Source: Tranzscheliella williamsii (Eukaryota; Basidiomycota; Ustilaginomycetes; Ustilaginales; Ustilaginaceae). Taken from it: 64,000 nucleotides of DNA. The notes beneath the pieces are model-generated. The model ran no database searches and was not told the DNA's origin. It saw only the letters and a program-made list of their open reading frames with translations. The stretch covers positions 40,511 to 104,510 of the forward strand of contig JALBYF010000064.1 in assembly GCA_023212725.1 (NCBI GenBank), read 5' to 3'. A program made the position numbers and the translations under genes. Every line of letters begins with the position of its first letter. The stretch's first letter is position 1. Below are positions 42,897-53,956 of this stretch, in pieces.

Positions 42897-43177
42897 GCCA
42901 GCGTGATCGCGAAACAGCAGCTAGGTAGCCGGTGGTAGAAGTTCGCAGTCAGCGCTAGGGTAAATGGCTGAGCTGAGAGAGACGGCCTCGCCGAGGCGTC
43001 TTCCATCTCAGCTCCTACCAGGGGCCTTCGAAGGTGGGTTCATCCATGCCCAGCAATGCGACGTGCCGAACATGAATCGTGCGCTCATCTCCCACTCAGC
43101 AACACTCAAAACACTTCAATGTAAGTCGATGATTAGATGAAGCAAGCGGATAGAACAATAATGTATGCGCGGCTAGC

Positions 43178-45007
43178 CTAGGCTGAGTTGTCGTGGAACA
43201 GTACGGCATACTCCAGCAGGAGACGGTAGTAGTAGATCGAGATGTCGACCGGCCGCAGGGATGCCTTGGCCCAATCGCGAGAGGTCTGGGCGATGCGTGC
43301 GGCCTGCATCATGCCGTCCTTGGTGTGAAGGAAGAAGTCGAGCAGCATGGGTAGCTGATGGTTCTCGACTCGCAGGTCGAGCGGCACATAGTGGAGCCAA
43401 GGGACGAGGCGGTCGTCGTGCCACTCGGACCATATTGTCTGCTTGATGATGACCGAGTTGGATTCGAGCAGCCGGTACATACGGCACGACATGCTTTGTC
43501 CATCCAGATCCAGCACAAACTTGTGGTCCTGTTCGCCAGTGACTTTTTCGTAGCCCGTGGGGGGGAGGTGTGCGCTGATCGCCTGGGTCGTGTCCGCATT
43601 TGCCAGAATCACTTTGGCGAGCGCCACGTCGTATGCCTGCCATCCGAGCCGCTTGACCGCGCTAACCACATCCTCGTCGTTATAGTCGAACGGTGGCAGC
43701 GTGTTCCCGCCAACGTGCAGCGAGTCGCGCGTCGGTATGACCTGCGCACCGCCGGCACCAAGCTCCACCGGGTCCATCTCCGGACCTCCGCTTAGCTTGC
43801 TGGCCGCTTCACGCAGCTGCTTGACGTACCGCACCATGCGTTGACGATGGCCCTGCGCCCAGTTGTCGATGGTCTGCTTGATGCCGGTTGTCGACCCCCT
43901 CCAGTACACCGAGTTGCGCTTCAGCTCGAACGGCTTTGAGTCGCCGACCCCGGCGCCTCGCCAGGTCTCGTGGAAGTAGCAGACGTTGGGAATCAAGATG
44001 TCAGAAAAGGGCGAGAGCTTGGCTCGGGACAGCATGGGTACCATCTTGTCGATCGGACAGAACGCATCTGGTGCTTGCAGAAATCCGTGCAGAGGCGCAA
44101 GCTCGTCAACCTCCTCGGAGCAGTAATCCAACGGGGGAAATAGTCCATCCCACAAGCCTGAGTGGGAGATGTGGCTGGCGGGGCAAGCTCTGGAAATAGC
44201 CGCCGTAGTCGATTTGCCAGACAGGTTCTGTATGCCGACCGGTTTACTGGATGCCTGATTGGGCTTGGTATCGACCGGAGGCACGACCCCCCTCGGTTCG
44301 GCATACCAGTTGAAGAGGATGGTCAGATCCGGCAGCCGGGACGCAATGGGTTCCAATATTCGCTCCAGGGTCGCTGTGGACAAGGGCCCGTTATCTGCAC
44401 CTGGGCCAGTAGCTACGGCTTGGCCGTCGACAATGCTCAGCGTGCCGAGCATAGGGCCAGGCGAGCGGAGCTTGACCTCCGCCATGCGTTTGCGCAGAGC
44501 CATGCCCATTACGCCTGCCTGCCGGAACGGCGCCAGGTCTGCCTCGATCTGGTCAAAGTCGTCGATCACCGTGGAATTATGGTGCAGTGCAAAGTCGACC
44601 CATTCCACAAAGCCTGGCGGGGGATCACGTCCGTACTTGTTGCGATAGGTGGTCACAGCCTCAGCCGAAGATTTCGACTGCCTTGCGCGGAACGAGTCGA
44701 AAAGACCTTGCGCATAGTCGATCCGGCACGAGACCGGATGCTTGCCGCACAGCGAGAGGACCTCGTCGATAGCAGGTTCGCGCCTGATGGATAGGCGCTT
44801 GTGCGGGCGGCTGAACAGGACCAACATCAATCCGCAGAGAAGCGTCCCCACCACTATGCGAAGGCTAGGCCGCTTGAGGCCCAAGCGTTGGAGCCGAAGC
44901 TTCAGGCGCCTGCTCCTCTCATTTGGCGCAAAGCTTGGGATGTATGGCGGCGTTGATCCGCTTCCGGACGCAGCTACCACACCAGACTTTTCGCTCGAGG
45001 GGTACAT
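43178..45007 (-). CDS. GT90 (CAP10/CXT1-like) glycosyltransferase 1
   Basis: The 609-residue type II membrane protein has a short cytosolic N-terminus, one helix (about 51-66, IVVGTLLCGLMLVLF), a stem and a lumenal GT90 domain. Family marks are FHETWRG, LKRNSVYWRGSTTG, GHRQRMVRYVKQL and the C-terminal block DLDGQSMSCRMYRLLESNSV followed by KQTIWSEWHDDRLVPWLHYVPL (about 492-545). Characterised fungal GT90 members include Cryptococcus Cxt1, a xylosyltransferase; O-glucosyl/xylosyl transfer in animals is by the same family. The ATG at 45007 (MYPSSEKSG) is preferred over 45112, which would add an unlikely leader. First gene of the glycan block; it resembles the second GT90 at 53957 throughout. 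Confidence 0.88.
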   Translation of the reverse strand: MYPSSEKSGVVAASGSGSTPPYIPSFAPNERSRRLKLRLQRLGLKRPSLRIVVGTLLCGLMLVLFSRPHKRLSIRREPAIDEVLSLCGKHPVSCRIDYAQGLFDSFRARQSKSSAEAVTTYRNKYGRDPPPGFVEWVDFALHHNSTVIDDFDQIEADLAPFRQAGVMGMALRKRMAEVKLRSPGPMLGTLSIVDGQAVATGPGADNGPLSTATLERILEPIASRLPDLTILFNWYAEPRGVVPPVDTKPNQASSKPVGIQNLSGKSTTAAISRACPASHISHSGLWDGLFPPLDYCSEEVDELAPLHGFLQAPDAFCPIDKMVPMLSRAKLSPFSDILIPNVCYFHETWRGAGVGDSKPFELKRNSVYWRGSTTGIKQTIDNWAQGHRQRMVRYVKQLREAASKLSGGPEMDPVELGAGGAQVIPTRDSLHVGGNTLPPFDYNDEDVVSAVKRLGWQAYDVALAKVILANADTTQAISAHLPPTGYEKVTGEQDHKFVLDLDGQSMSCRMYRLLESNSVIIKQTIWSEWHDDRLVPWLHYVPLDLRVENHQLPMLLDFFLHTKDGMMQAARIAQTSRDWAKASLRPVDISIYYYRLLLEYAVLFHDNSA

Positions 45008-46419
45008 GGTAGCGAAGGTAGCGGAAAAGCGGCGACGACGTAGAACGAAGGAAAAGCTCGGGCTGGATACGAGACTGAATGAGCCTATGCAGTGCCACAA
45101 GGAGTGCAGCAAAAAAGGAACAAAGAGGTGAGTGTCACTGTAGAAGAGATTGCAAGCAGGCGGAGTGTGGACGCAGAGGGCAAAGATCTAAAAGCGTGCC
45201 GCTGCCAAGGAAGGCAGCTAGCAGGACCGCTCCCTCCTTGGAGGGCCAAGCAAGGCACCACTACGACATTGTCGTGATTCCGGGCTAGCAGCGGTAGAAC
45301 GGGCAGATTAGGACATGGCCAAAACGACTCATCCCTCCTCCGGAAGCTATGAGTCTACCATCAAGGTGCTCATAAAGCCAAGCAGCTCGATTCAAGTAGT
45401 GAGGAGAAAGCAAGCAGAGGTGCGGCAGTTGCCGAGCACCGAGTCAAAACAGGAACGTCGTTCAGTTAGAGCCCTGCCCATTCCGCCGAGACTGTCTGAC
45501 TCTGCCTCAACCAGCGCAATGCATCTCCGAGCAAATGGTAAAGAGGCCTTCCATAGGTTGAGACAACAATTTGCTTCCTCGATGCTTACGCGCCGCTCCT
45601 ACATCTGGTGGATACTAAACCGCTGCGTAGGGCGGAAAAAGGGCAGGCAGCACGTCGGTCTTTGAGAATTCCCACGTGGGTGGGATGGCACAGGCAAGGC
45701 GGGAAGGCAGTTGAGCGATGCGTCTTCCCACCCATGTCGATCTTCTCCGACGTGCAGCCAAATTGCTAGCGGACCCGATTCCATGCTTTCTCTTCCAAGA
45801 GTGCGCTGCTTGGCATGCGCACTTTCCCGTCGTCGCCGAGGCATAGCACCGAGCCTCCCCGCCGCTGATGCTCTCCCTTTCAAGTCTCTCCCTCTCCCAT
45901 TCTTGAGATGATTCACTCCGCTCAAATGGTCGTCTCTGCATGAATGGCGTTCAATCTAACCCCGAGCCGTGTTGTCCTCCTCTTGCTCCGCCTGCTCAAG
46001 TCAGCGGCAGTTCTCCGCGCCATGTAAAATCGTAACCCAAGGAGCGCCACCTTGAGCATATGGCTACTACTTGCGGCTTTGCTCGCTGTGCCGTACTACT
46101 CAGCGATTCGCCGCGGGCTCTTTAGTGTCCATTCCGTCAATGCGGCGAGGACACATCATAGTGCGCTCGTATGGTTTGCCGTCGAGCTGGCTTGGCGGCT
46201 GTATGCGTGCTTGCTTTCAGCCTTCAGCCCGGCTTTCCCTCTCCCTCTATCTTCCTTTGTCGCTTTTGCTATCTGGGCTGTTCACGATCCGCTCCGTCGT
46301 GCCTGCCAACGGCAACGGACATCGTCCAGCTATCACTCTACGTAGTACCAGTATTCATACCACACTTGTTCGCCCTGTCTTACAGGCTTAAGCGTCGCTG
46401 TGCGAGCGCCGTACGCAAG
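45008..46419. other. 1.4-kb intergenic region
   Basis: Divergent gap between the first GT90 and the acyltransferase gene. No separate gene was recognised. The last 250 bp is open in the acyltransferase frame from 46171. Confidence 0.45.
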
Positions 46420-47757
46420 ATGGCGACCAAGATTTACAGCTTACTGTCCGACGAAGGTGCAAGGCGCCCAGTCCTCACCCCGGGTCCGTCTTCGCTACAA
46501 AGGCCCAGAGAACCCAGCCCAATCCTCGAGTTCCATGAGGAGCTGTTCTCGCTGCCGACATCGGCCAGCGGTGCCGGTCACATTGCTCCTGGCTGGAAGC
46601 TGTTGGGAAGGATCGGGTTCGTGCCTGCCTGGGAAGGCCTTCGTGGCTACGCCGTAGCCCTCGTCATGGTCTCGCATGTCCAGCCGCACAAGGAGATGCT
46701 GGGCAGCGTTGGTGTCGGCGTCTTCTTTGTCCTTTCCGGCTTCCTTATTACAGGAGTACTTCTGGCACAGATCGAGAAAGCTGAGGGCAGTCATCAAGCC
46801 TCGACAACGTCGACTCAGCCGCTCTCTTTGGTCCAGCGGTGGAAGCCTCGGTTTTCTTATCTCCCGCGCTTCTACATGGACCGGTTTGTGAGGTTAACTC
46901 CAGCGCTTCTGCTCGCTGTTGGGATCACAGTCGCCGTCTCTATGAGCAGGGGAAGACCGCTGGCTCTGATCAAGCCCGATGCCCTCTCCGCCATCTTCTA
47001 CGTACACAACTTCTATCCAACCCAGAAGTCGGACCCTCGGCTCATGGAGCCCGGCCTCTATCTGAACATGTGGTCGCTCGCCGTGGAAGAGCAGTTCTAC
47101 ATCTTTTGGTCCACTGTCATTGCTTTTGTCGTTCCGCTCTCGCTGCGAAGGCGAGCGTTGGTCATGGCCGCCCTGGTGGGATGCAGCTTCTTGGTGAGAT
47201 ATTGGAGCGGCTATGCTTTCTTGACGGATCACATGCATGGCATCGACTATCGATATGCTTGGTCCGCCAACGCCTGGAACATGTTCGTTGGCTGCACAGC
47301 GAGGCTTCTACCGGTGCCTGACTTCTGCACTCGCAAGTGGGTCGGTCTGTCGAGTACATTGGCGCTCTTTGCGCTCACCTATGCCTGGGGCTGGGGCATC
47401 CACAACTTTGACTTCCGCACCGAGGGCGCCTGGCTGGAGCTGTTTACCCAGCTCCTCGTGCTTCTCGTTGTCACTGGCTCGATCCACGGGAACCCAATTC
47501 TCGACTCCAAGATGTTTCGCTTCGTCGGCCGCATCTCGTACTCGCTCTATCTGTGGCAATTCCCGCTGCAAGCATTGAAGAACTGGCCTCTCGGCGACTG
47601 GGGCCCGACAGGCATGGCGTTTGCCATCGCCACCTTTACCACCTTCATGGTCGAGGAACCCATCCGCAACGCCTACCATGCGCTCAAAAACCGCCACAAG
47701 CCGCATCCATCTGCCGATGCCGCTGAGAAATTACACTCCGCCCGCAGACAAGATTAG
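46420..47757 (+). CDS. membrane acyltransferase-3 (OafA/YrhL-like)
   Basis: The 445-residue multi-pass protein (start MATKIYSLLSDEG) is an acyltransferase-3 member; relatives transfer acetyl or other acyl groups to sugars or lipids. Marks: FVPAWEGLRGYAVALVMVSH (the R-G and H are family-conserved), GVGVFFVLSGFLITGVLL, RFYMDRFVRLTPALLLAV and WSLAVEEQFYIFW. The C-terminus is an amphipathic, membrane-rich part. The frame also opens upstream at 46171, with another hydrophobic segment, so the start is uncertain. It sits between the first GT90 and a nucleotide-sugar transporter, which suggests it acylates the same glycan. Confidence 0.85.
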   Translation: MATKIYSLLSDEGARRPVLTPGPSSLQRPREPSPILEFHEELFSLPTSASGAGHIAPGWKLLGRIGFVPAWEGLRGYAVALVMVSHVQPHKEMLGSVGVGVFFVLSGFLITGVLLAQIEKAEGSHQASTTSTQPLSLVQRWKPRFSYLPRFYMDRFVRLTPALLLAVGITVAVSMSRGRPLALIKPDALSAIFYVHNFYPTQKSDPRLMEPGLYLNMWSLAVEEQFYIFWSTVIAFVVPLSLRRRALVMAALVGCSFLVRYWSGYAFLTDHMHGIDYRYAWSANAWNMFVGCTARLLPVPDFCTRKWVGLSSTLALFALTYAWGWGIHNFDFRTEGAWLELFTQLLVLLVVTGSIHGNPILDSKMFRFVGRISYSLYLWQFPLQALKNWPLGDWGPTGMAFAIATFTTFMVEEPIRNAYHALKNRHKPHPSADAAEKLHSARRQD

Positions 47758-49052
47758 CTCCGTCTGCGCACTTTTCAAGCTGCTTCCTGCGCATGCAACC
47801 CACCTCACTCCCCATTGCTGCCTCATATCCGAACCCTCCTCTGGCCCATCTCCACCGTCACTGCACCCTTCTCGGTCAATCACCCCAGATCTTGACCGCA
47901 TTCGTTTGATTCTGCCACATACATATCTGTGCTGACCGCGCGACGCAGCTGGTCATACATGTTACGCGTCAGAGCAGCCAACACACGTTATGTACAGTTT
48001 GGCTCATTGAGAAGCAGGACCGAGCGCTGCGGGAGAGGCATTGAAAGCGAAGGCACTACCTTCCATCATCGTTGAAGACAACATTTTGCCGATCGGCGAA
48101 GAGATAGAAACATCATTTAATATTTCCTTTAGCTAAAAACGGAAAAAAGCCTAAAAATGATGCACGAAAATGGTTACTAAATCACAGGGCTGTATGCACG
48201 AGCTGACACTCATCCTAGCTGCCATAAGAGGAAACAAAATTGAGTGAAGGAGGTAACCCGGAAAAGGTAAACACGGGAACTGGCTAACTATGCCTGGTCA
48301 GTACGAGGCGCGGGGCTGCGGAAGGAGATTCAGACGTGGGAAGGCTAGGTTGAGACAAGCCGACCGAGCTGCATGAGCTAGACTGCATCAGCGTGTCGGA
48401 GTCGAAATTCTACACCGAGGCCAACGGCCGCATTGTCGATTCTGATAGCGTCAGAATCGTGTGGTGGTGGAAGCGGTCTGAAAGCACCTTATTTGATCAG
48501 CCTTCCCGCTTCTGCAGCTCGAAGCTGATTCTTCCTTTCGAGCGCCAAGCCGTCTGTAAAAGTACGAGGTCATTGTCGCCGGGGTGCAGCGCGATAGCAG
48601 CCAGCTTTTGTGGCCGACAACATAGTTGACCTGGTTGTGTGCCACCCCCAAAAGGAATTGCAGCCCGAGGCAGGCTCGTCGAAACGGGTAGGTAGGTTAC
48701 TTGATTCGAAGCTCTCAGTGGCGCCTTCATAACCGCATTCTCGACAGGTTGAGCCCTGCGGTGCTTCGCCTCAACAGACTTGTTATGAAACAGGGTCAGC
48801 GCGACGGCCGTGGCTCTCGCCCTACCTACCTGCCTCCTCCGGTGATTGCAGCCGTTATCCGACTTAGAGATCTCCTCCAACGAGCGGGAAAAGATACTGG
48901 ACAGTGCCATCCTATCTACTAGGAGGCAGTAGTAGTGTCCTTGCCTGTTCATCAACACGTTGCCCATCTCCAGACTCACCATTATTCTACTTGGACCCAT
49001 CCGCTGCGGAAGACTTTTCCATCGCTCGAGCGTAGACAGGATATCGTTTAGC
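47758..49052. other. 1.3-kb intergenic region
   Basis: No gene is seen. It has an AT-rich spot near 48100-48180. The sense frames in the last part are in frame with the transporter but without protein-like composition. Confidence 0.5.
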
Positions 49053-50321
49053 ATGTCGTTGCTCAGCAGAGAGACGAGGGCTAGCGCCAATAGTGCGCTA
49101 AGCAGTGGCACTAGCAAGACCTACCGCGTCCGCAAGTGGTCTAGCTTGCTTGTTCTGATCTTCTTCACGACGGCGACCAGTATCATCTCGCAGCGGTCGA
49201 GGCGGGCCAGCGCCACAGGCGAGCGTTACTCAATCGCAACGTCGGTATTGCTTTCGGAGATGATCAAATTCGTCTTCAGTTTTGCACTGGCGCTCTATTC
49301 AAGCACAGGCAAGACGAACAACAAGGAGGATGACGCCAGTGCTTCGTTGCCTCTCTTCTCCGAGAAAGGGGAAAATGACACAGGCGAGCCTTTGATGGCG
49401 CAAAGCATACGATCGGAACCGTGCCTGCAACATAGGATGGTGGCAGTTTACCACGCCATCTTCAACAGCGCTACCTGGATGATGGGTGTGCCTGCACTGA
49501 TCTATGTCTGTCAGAACATGTTGCAGCTGCTTGCCAATTCTTACCTGAGCTCGGTTGCCTATCAGGGATTATCGCAGCTGAAACTGGTGACAGCAGCGGT
49601 GATCGGTGTCACGCTGTTTGGCAAGACCGTCAGTAGCCGCCAGTGGCTCTGCCTGCCGATTCTTCTGCTCGGCGTTGTCTTCCTGAGCCAACAGCCGGCT
49701 TTATTGGCAAGCATAAAGGTATCGCCCGACACGATGCGAGGCGAAGCGGAGGTGGACTCGCCCTTCCGACATCCTCTGCAGCGGGGCGGTGCGAGCATGG
49801 CAGCAAGCGGGTCTGCATTGCTAGTTCAGGCGGCTGCTCTTGCCCAACAGGTGTCGAACTGGCGCGCGGCGGTCGGTACGATTGCTGTGATGCTGTCCTG
49901 CATCTGCGGCAGCTTTGCGGGCGTGTATATCGAAACACGCTTGAAGGCGAGCATGTCAGTGCCGCTTGCTATCCGAAATGCCCAACTGGCGACCTTTTCA
50001 ATGGTCACAGCTTTGGTGGCGCTTTTGTTCGATTGCGTCAGGCGCGGCGAGTTGGATCCTCTACGCAACTTCACGCTGCTGGCCTGGCTAGCGGTTTTCT
50101 TGCGCGCTGCTATCGGCTATGTCGTCTCGGCAACGCTCCGATACGCCGACACAATTATGAAGGGCTTCGCAACCAGCTTGGCGATTATCACCACGATCAT
50201 GCTGGAAGCCCTATTGACAGCCAGCATGCCGTCCGCCAGCCAGCTCATTGGGAGCGCTTTGGTGCTGCTCAGCACCTATAACTATGTCCGCGTCAGCTCG
50301 GAGATCCGACCCACGCACTAG
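49053..50321 (+). CDS. nucleotide-sugar transporter (SLC35A-type) 1
   Basis: The 422-residue membrane protein is of the UDP-galactose/CMP-sialate transporter family, which exchanges a nucleotide sugar for its nucleoside monophosphate across the Golgi or ER membrane. Marks: TATSIISQRSRRA, SVLLSEMIKFVFSFALAL, VPALIYVCQNMLQLLANSYL, YQGLSQLKLVTAAVIGVTLFG, and GSFAGVYIETRLKASMSVPLAIRNAQLATFS. A loop of about 50 residues (residues about 88-140) and another near 215-260 are extended. Start at 49053 (MSLLSRETRASANS); 48960 is also in frame. The nucleotide-sugar specificity cannot be read. Confidence 0.87.
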   Translation: MSLLSRETRASANSALSSGTSKTYRVRKWSSLLVLIFFTTATSIISQRSRRASATGERYSIATSVLLSEMIKFVFSFALALYSSTGKTNNKEDDASASLPLFSEKGENDTGEPLMAQSIRSEPCLQHRMVAVYHAIFNSATWMMGVPALIYVCQNMLQLLANSYLSSVAYQGLSQLKLVTAAVIGVTLFGKTVSSRQWLCLPILLLGVVFLSQQPALLASIKVSPDTMRGEAEVDSPFRHPLQRGGASMAASGSALLVQAAALAQQVSNWRAAVGTIAVMLSCICGSFAGVYIETRLKASMSVPLAIRNAQLATFSMVTALVALLFDCVRRGELDPLRNFTLLAWLAVFLRAAIGYVVSATLRYADTIMKGFATSLAIITTIMLEALLTASMPSASQLIGSALVLLSTYNYVRVSSEIRPTH

Positions 50322-51116
50322 CATACGCAACATTACGTCTTGAGCCCCGCATCCTTCACACATAGATTTTTGTGAATATCCAGAACCCCTTTGCTGTTTA
50401 CATACCCCTACGCAAGCACAGCCTTCCAAATCCAGTTATCACAGCAACTTCACGCTCATAGTCGCAATGTTGCGGTTTGCGGTCTTTTTGGTATGTTGCC
50501 CAGCCATGATCAAGAATGGCATGCAGAGTGGGTGTGCAAATCGGTGCCGCCACGACCAAACCTTCCCATCGGACTGCGCCGTTGTCTGCTACGAGTAAGA
50601 AGAGAGGGGCAGGAAGGTAGGAGGCTTCTAGATATTGTTGTAAATTTACTCCGACCGACCATATGCTGGCCTACTTCCGACCCTCGGACAAGCCGCCGAA
50701 TTTTTCAATTCGTCATGCAGTTGCCCGTTATGCATGCATGGGTGCATACAAGTCATCGGTCCGACTCTTGCGCCTGTTGCAACTCACCTAGCCCAACACA
50801 CCAGCAAAAAACCATCCCGGAGGCAGAAGTAGCTATGTTCTGAGATTCAGACAAAGATGTTCTCTCTTTGAGGTTGAGGTAAGTCAGGTTAAAGGCCAAC
50901 GATCATCATATCACCATCGACTCAGCACCTCCGTTTCGCGAGCCGAATCCGCCCTATAGGTCTCGCGTTGGAGCCACCCATTGATGAGCCACTTACCCTT
51001 TCAGGTGCAAGTCGCCCGGTAGGAACAACCTTAAGTAGCGGCGAGCGATTTCAAGCCATTACAAAAGAGGGTTAGTAAGCCATCGCCGCGCCGACAATAG
51101 CGCCCAGCATCCAAGA
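50322..51116. other. intergenic region before the Stealth gene
   Basis: No gene is seen; promoter and 3' end only. Confidence 0.5.
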
Positions 51117-53207
51117 ATGGTGCCGTTGCGCTCCAGGCAGCTGCAAATGAGCACATTCGCCGTCTTGTTGGCTAGCGTGCTCGCACTCTTTTGCTTGACA
51201 CGCTACGCCTACCGCGATATCCTCTTCGCGTCGCGATCACCACGTCCTACGGCTGAGCACGCAAGGTCTCAGGCGCAAACGATCGCCCTAGAGCAGCAAG
51301 CATGCCGCCAGCAGTGGTTCAAGACGGGCTCGCCTTGCACGTACACGTATACTGCTCAGCAGAAGCCTACGCCCGTCGACCTTGTCTGGCTATGGAGCAA
51401 CGCCTCAGATCACCACTATATCACCGCCCGCAAGCATCTACTCTCGCAAGTAGAAAGTCAAAAAGGGACTGAGGCCAGCGGCAGAATTGATAGCAACGCG
51501 CCCCAGGCGAGCTTCCAAAACCATCTCGACTTGCTCAAATATTCATTTCGCTCGGCGCAGCAGCATCTTCAGCGCGGCTTTGGATCGGTCTTCCTCCTCA
51601 CGCCAGACTTCTCTTTGGTCGCTTCTGAGCATAAAACCAATCAGCCTCAACACAAGCATGCCAACTCCGCCAGTATAACCAGTGCAGGAATGAATAATCC
51701 GAGCCTAGTCATCTTCAACACACAGCATGGTGAACAGCGGGCTGGCCAGAAACCAAGTTGGCTAGAAACAACACATCCAACCTCACAGCCAATTAAGGTC
51801 TTTCACCATTGGCATGCTACATGTAGCCCTGACAAGCCTGTTTGCAAGTCAGAAGCCCTACCCAGCTTCAATCCCTCTGCAATAGCCGGTGCGGCCTCGC
51901 GTCTACAGCGTCTATCCGACTTGAGGGTCATCGTCCACCCACATCAAATCTTCAATTCGAACATCTCCTCTTCGGACTTTTGGTCACCCCTTCATGGCCC
52001 AGTGTTCCGGCTCGACCAGCAGCAGGTCGTTGGTCAGCAACTTCCTGAACCTGACGGTACCTCAACACCACCCCAGAAGCGGGCAAACTATCTTCTCGAC
52101 AAACGCTTCGGAAGAAGGAGAAGAAGAAAGCTCAAGGATCTCCCGGCTGTTGTTTCCAGCTCCATCGTTCGCCACTTGGATAATATCTGGCCCGAAGAGT
52201 TGCAAAGAGCAGCTACGTCGCGGCTGCCGGCTCCAACCGATATCGACGTTGCTTTCCTCGCTACCCACTACACCATCGAGCGCTTCCGAGAAGCCCTCCT
52301 CTGGTCCTTCCTCGTGGCTAAGCATGATACAGACGCGAATGGTGTATACTCGGATCGCGAAGTTGACGCGCTCATCGCTGACTTGGACCTACTGCCAAGC
52401 TCCGATTCGGCCATACCTGTCGCTGTTCCCGCTCGGGACATGCGATCGCATAACACTATCAACGCTCACCTTGCCGCTGCTAACCTTCCGCACATGTACG
52501 GCTTGGAAGCTCTAAGGCTTTCCGTTGATGGGGATGCGCGCTATGAGCCGCGCGAGGTGCCGGCTACCGCGCCCAACCACGATCATGGGCCCGCAACTTC
52601 GGCTTCGAAGACAGAAGCTGCACCGATCGCTTGCCGGCTAGGCAGTGTGTGCCTTCAGCCACTATACGCCCTGCGAGGCAAGCAATCCAGTGTAAGTGCT
52701 TTTTTCAAAAACTACACCTATGCGAACTGGGGCTGCGGGGACTGCATCCTTATGCGGCTTGTGGCCAAGTCGGGCGCTAAAGGCCTGTCTGCTCTGCTTC
52801 CGCCCTCTGAGCTTGCCATGCCAATTGGCAAGTCGCAAGGGGATCTGTCACCCGAGCAAGAGTCCCTACCCGCTGTGGCCAATTTCGAGCATGGTAACTT
52901 CGACCTCAGCTCTGTAGCCCGTCAGGCGGCGAACAAGTCTCAATCGCGGCTCGGCTTCGTTACTGCCATCCTGTCGCAGTACGTGCATGCCTCCGTTACC
53001 CCCGGCGTGCCCACCACGCTGGTATTCTCTGATCAGAAGGACACGCTGGCGACCTTTATGGGTTTTGAACCTGTCAATACAACGATCTTCTCCATGCAGG
53101 ATCACACCGACACAACGGCGCCCAAGACCCAAAGACTCATTAGGTCTTGGTTGTCCACTCGATACCCCGAAGACATGCAGTTCGAGGCGCACAGCAACGA
53201 GCTCTAG
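51117..53207 (+). CDS. Stealth-family protein (Xpt1-like phosphotransferase)
   Basis: The 696-residue type II membrane protein (helix about 13-28, AVLLASVLALFCLTRYAY) has the Stealth conserved regions in order: PVDLVWLWSNASDH (about 84-97), the LLKYSFRSAQQHL block (about 139-152), SDFWSPLHGPVFRLD (about 285-299), and a later ALRGKQSSVSAFFKNYTYANWG block. Stealth proteins are hexose- or xylose-1-phosphate transferases; the fungal example is Cryptococcus Xpt1, and animal GNPTAB is related. At the place of the family's NDD motif, this protein has VHPHQIF, so catalysis is doubtful. It lies between a transporter and a GT90 in the glycan block. I am fairly confident about the family, much less about activity. 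Confidence 0.72.
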   Translation: MVPLRSRQLQMSTFAVLLASVLALFCLTRYAYRDILFASRSPRPTAEHARSQAQTIALEQQACRQQWFKTGSPCTYTYTAQQKPTPVDLVWLWSNASDHHYITARKHLLSQVESQKGTEASGRIDSNAPQASFQNHLDLLKYSFRSAQQHLQRGFGSVFLLTPDFSLVASEHKTNQPQHKHANSASITSAGMNNPSLVIFNTQHGEQRAGQKPSWLETTHPTSQPIKVFHHWHATCSPDKPVCKSEALPSFNPSAIAGAASRLQRLSDLRVIVHPHQIFNSNISSSDFWSPLHGPVFRLDQQQVVGQQLPEPDGTSTPPQKRANYLLDKRFGRRRRRKLKDLPAVVSSSIVRHLDNIWPEELQRAATSRLPAPTDIDVAFLATHYTIERFREALLWSFLVAKHDTDANGVYSDREVDALIADLDLLPSSDSAIPVAVPARDMRSHNTINAHLAAANLPHMYGLEALRLSVDGDARYEPREVPATAPNHDHGPATSASKTEAAPIACRLGSVCLQPLYALRGKQSSVSAFFKNYTYANWGCGDCILMRLVAKSGAKGLSALLPPSELAMPIGKSQGDLSPEQESLPAVANFEHGNFDLSSVARQAANKSQSRLGFVTAILSQYVHASVTPGVPTTLVFSDQKDTLATFMGFEPVNTTIFSMQDHTDTTAPKTQRLIRSWLSTRYPEDMQFEAHSNEL

Positions 53208-53956
53208 CTCCACGCCCTCCGCAGCAGCCTTTTTGTCACCTTTGTATCACTTGAACATTTTCAGCCATTACGATGAGTCTTTCCAACAGCCTCGGACACC
53301 ATGAGCCTGTCCGACTGCAGTGCACTGTCGTGTCTGCAAGAGGTATCAGAAGGGCAGAACTGTGGGAGTGGCGAATGGTTATTGAGTATACGGACGGGTC
53401 AGCAACGAGATTTGAATCTGCGAATATAAAAGTCTAATGGACAGACGCCTGAAAAACTGATCTGGTGCCCCCGGAGACGAGGGAAAAAGTTAGCATGCGC
53501 GTGCAGGCTATTCGGCTTTGTAGCTGCATGTCCGCTGTCCTGGACCCTGAGCGGGCAAGCGGGCTGTCGAGTTTGGCCACGTGCCTTCCAACTCCGCCTC
53601 GGAGACGTGGGACCGATGGCGGGTGCGTCGACTTTACAGCTTTTCTAAGCCATGCTAGGGACTGCATTTCGCCTTCTGCTACTGCATGCCATGCTTACTT
53701 CTGCCTGTTCGCTGGGCTGGAGCTCCGCCGCCCCGGTTCACGGCCCAGTCCAGCTCAGGCACTAAGGACTATCTTCATATGTAGCGAAATTCACTGTGTA
53801 GCTGCCGTCGCAAGACGACCCTCAGCGTGTTTGCAAGCCGAAGCTTGCGTGGCTTTGCCTCAAACGTCCGAGAAGGCCTTGATTGCCTTACCGACACCAT
53901 ACTTTCCTCTCATATATTTCGTCTGATCTCGCTATAAACCCTCCGACCATTTCAAG
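53208..53956. other. intergenic region between Stealth and second GT90 gene
   Basis: No gene is recognised; a 153-codon frame in it lacks any family features. Probably promoter of the GT90 gene. Confidence 0.5.

Noticed and set aside
53405..53425. tRNA T-arm-like sequence (minus strand GATTCAAATC)
   Set aside because: The stem does not pair properly (A opposite C at two positions) and no A box or acceptor stem was found.
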